From Buxus sempervirens (taxonomy: Eukaryota; Streptophyta; Magnoliopsida; Buxales; Buxaceae), in assembly GCA_947561395.2 (NCBI GenBank), contig OX387184.1:1302001-1366000 (forward strand): a stretch of 64,000 nucleotides of DNA, in the 5' to 3' direction. The notes below the pieces were generated by a model. The model did not search any database. It was not told the origin of the DNA and saw only the letters and a program-made list of their open reading frames with translations. Positions 58,996 to 64,000 of this stretch are shown here, one piece after another. Every line of letters begins with the position of its first letter. Positions within the stretch are counted from its first letter, which is position 1. The position numbers and the translations under genes are program-made.

Positions 58996-59949
58996 CAGAT
59001 GCTCTGAGATGTCTTATCCGATCCAAAGAAAAAGAGCGATTACGATCTGAGATGTGGTTTCTCTGCAGCTTATCCATTTGGAAGAAAGGAATGTCCCAGA
59101 TGCTCTGGGCCTTGCCCCTACGAGACTCAACAACGTTCATCCATATACCATTTTATTTGCAAAAATCGGTTCGATTTGGGTTGGGTTTCGGGTTTTGTAT
59201 AAAAAATCGGTTCGGTTTTGGTTTGGGTAGTTCGATTCTAAGGTCGGTTCGGTTCGGTTCCGAACCGATCATTAATAACTTTGGTTTGGTCCTGGGTTGA
59301 GGCCAACCCGAATCAAACCGCACCGAGTTGCAGCCCTAATGGGTACGACCCACATAGTCCTCCCAAACTAGCTTATTTACACAGTGAGGTAAATCTGATT
59401 TCCAGAAACAAGAGAACCGCTGCAATGCGAAGTTAGCCAAACCATCCGCCGCCAAGTTGGCCTATCTGAGGAATTTTGTAATTCTAACCATCCAATGATG
59501 GATTTTCCATGGTGTCGGTGAGGGGTTTAGGAAAATTCCTAATTGAGCCTGCTCAGGTACCAAACATTCCTTTCATTGTCTGGACTCAACTATGGGCTGA
59601 TAGTGATACAGTTCCTTTAATTTCTTGGACTCAATCTAACAAGGAATCTTGGATTCAAAAAATGCAAAAAATGTGGGACTTTGAGTGTGACTCCTCCGCC
59701 ATCGCCACTATCATTCAAGACAAGACTGGAAAAGACACCATGGACAATTTCTCCAACAAGCCTTTGAGCTGATTAAAAAAGGAACTCAACTAACTAGCCT
59801 CCGTTTGGATTTGGTTTGAGAAAATTATCGTCAAGAAAATGAAGGTTTTACCACAAAAAAAAAAGGAAACAAACTTTGTCTCTAATTCCGTCCCCTTAGT
59901 TGTCTGGGATTCCATCACTATTCCAAAGGCAACGCCTCCTCCTATCCTT

Positions 59950-60236
59950 TTTTTTTTTGTAACCAAAAGTGAATTGTATTAACGAGAACGGACATACACA
60001 GCGTCTCTCCTCTCATCAAAAAGAAGATTCAGAAGAAACATAGGAGGAGACCTTCTCCAAACACAGCTAAAATTATCAAGAGCATAATTAGCTAACGAAT
60101 CTGCTGGTTTGTTTGCTTCCCTAAAAGTATGGGAAAACGAAACAGAGAGAAGTTGAGAGCAAAGACTCCGAATGGTACCGACTGCAGCGCTTATAGTCCA
60201 AGGAATGGACCTGATTTCAGAAGAAAGGATCCTTAT
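59950..60236 (-). mobile_element. 5'-truncated LINE with 20-bp target duplication
   Basis: Minus-strand reading ends in an RNase H-like segment (SFSHTFREANKPADSLANYA), a stop, a short 3' UTR and an A-run (seen as T-run at 59,950). Flanked by a perfect 20-bp duplication: CAACGCCTCCTCCTATCCTT at 59930-59949 and 60237-60256. Typical L1 retroposition product of a plant LINE, truncated to 287 bp. Confidence 0.92.
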
Positions 60237-60819
60237 CAACGCCTCCTCCTATCCTTACCGACTCTTGCTTGCGGTGCGCTTTTAATTTCCTTTCTTATAC
60301 AAAAAGCTAATTAAATGCACAACTCATCATCACCACCCCACCGCTATGGTTGGCTTATACGTTCCCACTTCAATATTTGACTTTGCATCTACTTTTCAGT
60401 TCTTTCCTTTGTTGACTGTTTTCTTTCTTTAATTTAAAAAAAAAAGATATAAACTAATTTCCGTTGCTCTCTCTGTGAATTTGACGTTTGTCAGCTCATA
60501 GGACTTAAGGACCTTGCCTAGCCTAGGTCCTTAATTAATTCCCTGAAATCCCTCTTAATATAATACATCATTTCTTTTCTATTCTCTCGTAGCTTAATTA
60601 GGTTGCGTTTGGTAACGTTTTTTGGAAGTACTTTTTTGCTTTTGAAAGTAAAAAATTGCTTTTAGAAGCAAAAGTACCGTTTGGTAACGCACACGAGAAG
60701 CAATTTACTAAAAGTAAAAAAACAATTTTATTGCTTTTCACCGGAACCAACAAAATGTTGCTTCTCAATTTTTTTACAAAATTGCTTTATTGCTTTCAAA
60801 ACCCCTCGATACCCTATTG

Positions 60820-61523
60820 CTTTATTCCTATATTAAAGATGATGCCTCTATACTCACTTAAGAAGCAACAACGTATTGTTATTGCTAGAGCCGGCAAAAT
60901 GCCACCCGACCCGACGGGTCAACCCGATTATAAACGGGTTGGGTTAACCCGTTTATTAATTGGGTTGGGTGCGGGTTGGGGTTTCCTCAACCCGCCAGTA
61001 ATCGGGTCAACCCAATTATGACCCGCCAACCCGATTTTAAAAAAAAAAAGATGGCAAAAGTATCATATTTCGACCCAATTAACCCCAAAACCCGACCCGA
61101 ACACGGTACAACCGGATCCAATTAATCCCCCAACCCTATTTTAATAATATTTTTTGAAAAATAAAAATAATAATAAACGGGTTGGCGGGTTGGGGGTTTT
61201 CCAACCCGCCTTATTTTAGTCCAACCCAATTATGATCCGATTAACCCCAACCCGATTATGACCCAACCGAACCCGACCCGTTGCCAGCTCTAGTTATTGC
61301 TTGTTGTGTATTATATAATTTTATCAGAATGCAAGCACATGAAGATAATTTATTCACAGAATTTGAAGATGAGGAAATGGTGGTCGAAGATGAGCTAACA
61401 AGTTCAAGTTCAGAACAACCCATAGAGATTGATGTGACGGCTAGATCTCGACGAGAGATGTCAGAATTAAGAGACTCAATTGCACGTAGACTAGCTAGTG
61501 CATATGGATTAGCACAATGGTGA
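60820..61523 (+). pseudogene. Harbinger (PIF-like) transposase C-terminal remnant, split by MITE
   Basis: Before the MITE: ILKMMPLYSLKKQQRIVIA. After it: IACCVLYNFIRMQAHEDNLF, an acidic segment, then SRREMSELRDSIARRLASAY and GLAQW-stop, the characteristic end of plant PIF transposases (CC.LHNFIR and M..LRD.IA). The catalytic DDE core is missing. The open frame that appears to start at 61281 actually begins inside the nested MITE. Confidence 0.85.
60886..61292. mobile_element. hAT-type MITE, 407 bp, nested in Harbinger transposase
   Basis: Ends TAGAGCCGGCAA and, inward from the right, TAGAGCTGGCAA. Perfect 8-bp duplication GTTATTGC at 60878-60885 and 61293-61300, which is the codon stretch for VIA in the transposase. 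The interior is dominated by AACCCGACCCG-type words. No coding capacity. Confidence 0.93.
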
Positions 61524-61836
61524 TATTAGATACTTGTTTAGTTATTTGAATGTAATTAAATGACTATTTTATAAATCTTTTATAATATTGGACTTATATT
61601 TTTGAGTATATTTCTAAGTACAATACATAAATTGTGTACAATATTTTTATGAAAGCAAAAAGCAATTTCTATGTTACTGCAATTACCAAACATGCTTTTT
61701 TGCTTCTTAGAAGCAAAGCAAAAGTTTACCAAACGCATTTGCTTCAAAAAAAGATCTTTCGAAAAGCATAAAATTGTTTTTTTGCTTTCTTGCTTTTAGA
61801 AGCAAAAAAGCAAAAGCGTTACCAAACATAGCCTTA

Positions 61837-62216
61837 AACTGTAACAATAAAATAAAATATATACTTGCCTTGTGGACCGAAAATTGTTCCATGTAACGCA
61901 GTACAGTAAAGAAAGTGAGTAGAAAGTGGCTATTGTTTAAGACGAAAAAGCGTCACCTCTAGCCGACCCCATAAACTTGAAGTTCAATCGAGAGTTGGCC
62001 CATGACCTTAACCCAACACCCGCCTAAGGGCTCCACCCCCTTTCGCGACATCAGCATCACCTTGTACCATTGAAATTGAGATGATGGACCTACGCACGCA
62101 ACTTGTAACAAAATTCCTTAAATAACCATAGATATTTTCTTTTCACCAATCCCCCTCATAGATTAAAATCTGCCCATGTGCGTAATAAAGTCATGGCGTC
62201 CCACCACCGTAGAATG
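61837..62216. other. intergenic, nothing recognised
   Basis: No conserved frame or bounded element between the Harbinger remnant and the Mutator-like MITE. Confidence 0.4.
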
Positions 62217-62656
62217 GGGAAATTTAATTTTTAGTGGTATTTTATCAAACTATTTAAGATTTAATCGGTAAAATTTTGAATTTTAACTTTTAATATATCT
62301 TTATCAAAATAATTAATTTTTAGTGTCATTTTAATGATTTTATTATTACCGATAAATTCTTTCAAAAATACTCTTATACAATTTACTTCCTAGGTTTGTA
62401 CAAACAATAAATTGACTTGTACAAACCATTTTAGACTTGTACAAGTAATTTTATTACTTGTACAAACTAATAAAATGACTTGTACAAGTCATTTGGATAA
62501 GTGATGTAAGGGCATTTTTGGAATAGTTGATTTGTAATAGTGAAATGATACTAAAAATTAATTATTTTGATAAAGGTGTATTAAAAGTTAAAACGTAAAA
62601 TGTTACCAACTAAAACTTAAATAATTTAATAAATATCACTAAAAATTAATTTTCCC
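62217..62656. mobile_element. Mutator-like MITE with long inverted ends, 440 bp
   Basis: Left end GGGAAATTTAATTTTTAGTG and right end (inward) GGGAAAATTAATTTTTAGTG pair over ~65 bp with mismatches. Flanking 9-mers CGTAGAATG and TATAGAATA share 6 of 9 bases, with all three differences being transitions, consistent with an old 9-bp duplication. The centre has nested ACTTGTACAAGT palindromes. The same terminal word occurs at 33594 and 18933. Confidence 0.75.
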
Positions 62657-62950
62657 TATAGAATATAGCATAAACTCAGAGAGATTTTCGTCATTCAATA
62701 ACTTTATTTTACTCTTCCGTGGTGCTTCGTATATCATAACGATGTGATGGACAATGACGGTTATTTCTCCAATAATTAATTCTGAACCCTTTGAACTAAT
62801 TAAAAAAGGAACTCAACTAACTAGCCACTGTTTCGATTTGGTTTGAGAAAATTGTCGCCAAGAAAATAAAGGTTTTTGTAAGTATCGTTTTCCTTTCAAA
62901 AGTTAAAAAAAAAAAAATGTAATTCCAAACAGGGTCTTACGGCGTTGGTC

Positions 62951-62957
62951 TATAAAG
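62951..62957 (+). promoter_or_regulatory. TATA box of P450 copy 4
   Basis: TATAAAG, 97 bp before the first usable ATG. The adjacent AACTCAACTAACTAGCC block is shared with R1 and R2. Copy 3 lacks the TATA box because the segment between GAAAATGAAACC and ATCCTAGATAATCC is shorter there. Confidence 0.65.
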
Positions 62958-63047
62958 ACTCAGGCTCCCATCCTAGATAATCCTTTGCTCTCGCACTTGC
63001 TCTGTCTTGTGGCTTTGTTCCTGCTCAAGCAGTTAATCCGCACAGAA

Positions 63048-64000
63048 ATGCTTCCCGTTGCCCTTTTTGTTGTAGCCTTGGTAGTTGTCTTAGCTACACA
63101 TTGGCTGCATAAATGGAGGAACCCAAGATGCAGCGGAAGACTGCCTCCGGGTTCCCTGGGCTTGCCAGTACTGGGAGAGACCTTCCAGTTCTTCTATGCG
63201 GATAAATCTTTCGATGTTCCACCTTTCATCCAGAAGAGAATTCAACAGTAAGACATATATATATTTATATAGCTACATCTTCAATTCTTTCTCTATATAT
63301 TCAAGCGCAAACAATATAAAGATCATGTACATCAGGCATGTAGTGATTATCTGATTCCGTACATTCCTCACATTTTTCCAGATATGGACCGCTATTCAAA
63401 ACCAGCTTGGTTGGTCGAAATGTCATAGTGTCCACCGACCCAGAATTTAACCATTTTGTTGTCAACCAAGAAGGGAAGCTGGTTGAACTTTGGTATCCGG
63501 ATTCATTCATGAAGCTTCTTGGGCGGTTCACCGAGTCTGGCGACGTCCACAAGTACCTCAGGAACATGATTTTGAGTCACTTCGGTCCCGAGAGCATAAA
63601 ACAGCAACTCCCAGAAATGGAGGGGATGGCTCGTAGAGCCTTACGCCTTTGGTCAAGCCAGTCTATAGTTGATGTGAAGGATGGAGTTGCATCTGTAAGT
63701 ACTGTGGGTTTCTCGTGTGTGTAACAATTACCAATTAAAAGTGGGGGTTTCTCACAATTATACGTGTCTGGCTTTCGCTTGTACAGATGTTTTTCGAATT
63801 TAGTGCTAAGAAGATCTTCAGTTTTGATGCGGCCAATTCGGGACAGAATATAAAGGATAACTTCACCCACTTCTTGGAGGGTCTCATCTCCTTTCCATTG
63901 TACATCCCTGGTACTTCCTTCTACAAATGTCTTAAGGTAATCTCATGAGGCACTCCCTCTGTACGTTGTGAGAAAGAAACAGGAGAATGAAAACCAGGAA
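63048..64000 (+). CDS. CYP87-like cytochrome P450, copy 4 (partial, cut by window end)
   Basis: Exon 1 63048-63247, exon 2 63382-63694 and exon 3 63787-63936, with phases and lengths matching copies 1 and 2 (exons 2 and 3 are exactly 313 and 150 bp). The window ends in intron 3. Visible parts are the membrane anchor (PVALFVVALVVVLATHWLHKW), hinge RLPPGSLGLPVLGETFQFF, VSTDPEFNHFVVNQEGK, LVELWYPDSFMKLLGRFTES and FFEFSAKKIFSFDAANSGQN. Upstream the codon equal to the first ATG of copies 1-3 is GTG, so translation should start at 63048. No disabling change is visible. Diverged from copies 1 and 2 at many residues and closest to pseudogene copy 3. Catalytic exons are outside the window. Confidence 0.88.

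Larger units (their letters stand above)
57669..59338 (+). mobile_element. Pack-type hAT element, 1.67 kb, carrying J-domain and XTH fragments
   Basis: Termini TAGGGCTGCAACTTGG and, inward from the right, TAGGGCTGCAACTCGG. Perfect 8-bp target duplication ATGGGTAC at 57661-57668 and 59339-59346. Subterminal GGTTCGG/CCGAACC repeats occur at both ends. No transposase; instead it holds pieces of two unrelated host genes fused head to tail. Confidence 0.93.
53225..59860 (+). repeat. P450 upstream segment R2, without a gene, split by transposons
   Basis: Pieces at 53225-53618, 57484-57660 and 59520-59850 are collinear with R1. They are interrupted by a Helitron and a Pack-hAT. The promoter-like block ACTCAACTAACTAGCCTC (59,780-59,800) also precedes copies 3 and 4. 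No P450 exon follows, so this is an orphan promoter from a lost array member. Confidence 0.85.
60601..61833 (+). mobile_element. PIF/Harbinger element remnant, with nested hAT MITE
   Basis: Ends GGTTGCGTTTGGTAACG and, inward from the right, GGCTATGTTTGGTAACG (14 of 17 identical), with TTA duplications at 60598-60600 and 61834-61836. Encodes only the C-terminal part of a Harbinger nuclease. Flanks are rich in AGAAGCAAAAG repeats. Removing the nested MITE leaves about 0.82 kb. Confidence 0.88.

Noticed and set aside
61281..61523. An 80-codon frame that seems to start at 61281
   Set aside because: Its first codons lie in the nested MITE; the real Harbinger-derived part begins after 61292.

Overview
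This is a plant nuclear window, almost certainly from an angiosperm. Genes have many short GT-AG introns, the products are plant families (SERAT-type serine acetyltransferase, CYP87-like P450s, SAR1, XTH, ACT-domain-repeat protein), and most of the remaining DNA is nested plant transposable elements. I cannot name the species. There are no bacterial-style operons, no rRNA or tRNA genes and no CRISPR array.

Layout. 1-11.3 kb is the genic arm. It holds the 5' exons of a serine acetyltransferase (minus strand, running off the left edge), a complete six-exon histidine-phosphatase gene (minus, 4135-8500), an 8-bp-TSD hAT-type MITE, and a small unrecognised two-exon gene (10512-11268). 11.3-34 kb is repeat territory. 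It contains a 5'-truncated hAT copy (16255-18003), a fold-back MITE, a processed-looking mosaic of SAR1 and mevalonate-diphosphate-decarboxylase fragments, and an apparently intact 5.6-kb hAT transposon (24539-30122). That transposon sits inside a CTCGAG-rich 65-bp higher-order minisatellite and is followed by a second, inverted SAR1 fragment.

34.5-64 kb is a CYP87-like P450 cluster. It has an orphan haem-binding exon, two complete genes with apparently identical predicted proteins on a ~4.2-kb duplicated block (35465-38388 and 44548-47456), a two-exon pseudogene (52401-53084), an orphan duplicated promoter segment (53225-59860), and a fourth copy cut by the right edge (63048 onward). Transposons have opened the cluster: a 3.9-kb Helitron carrying ACR exons, a 1.67-kb Pack-hAT carrying J-domain and XTH fragments, a PIF/Harbinger element with a hAT MITE nested in its transposase, a LINE with a 20-bp TSD, two mini-Helitrons and a Mutator-like MITE. 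Because the P450 upstream segments are duplicated, the window carries both filled and empty sites for two of these insertions.

Functional reading. The genes likely to be active are the serine acetyltransferase (cysteine precursor synthesis), the histidine phosphatase, the small unknown gene, P450 copies 1, 2 and probably 4, and possibly the hAT transposase. The hAT element is the most unusual object: a long acidic/Gly-Tyr/Pro-rich tail on the transposase, a cluster of perfect palindromes in one terminus, a 156-bp tandem array, and two hairpins with conserved loop but covarying stems.
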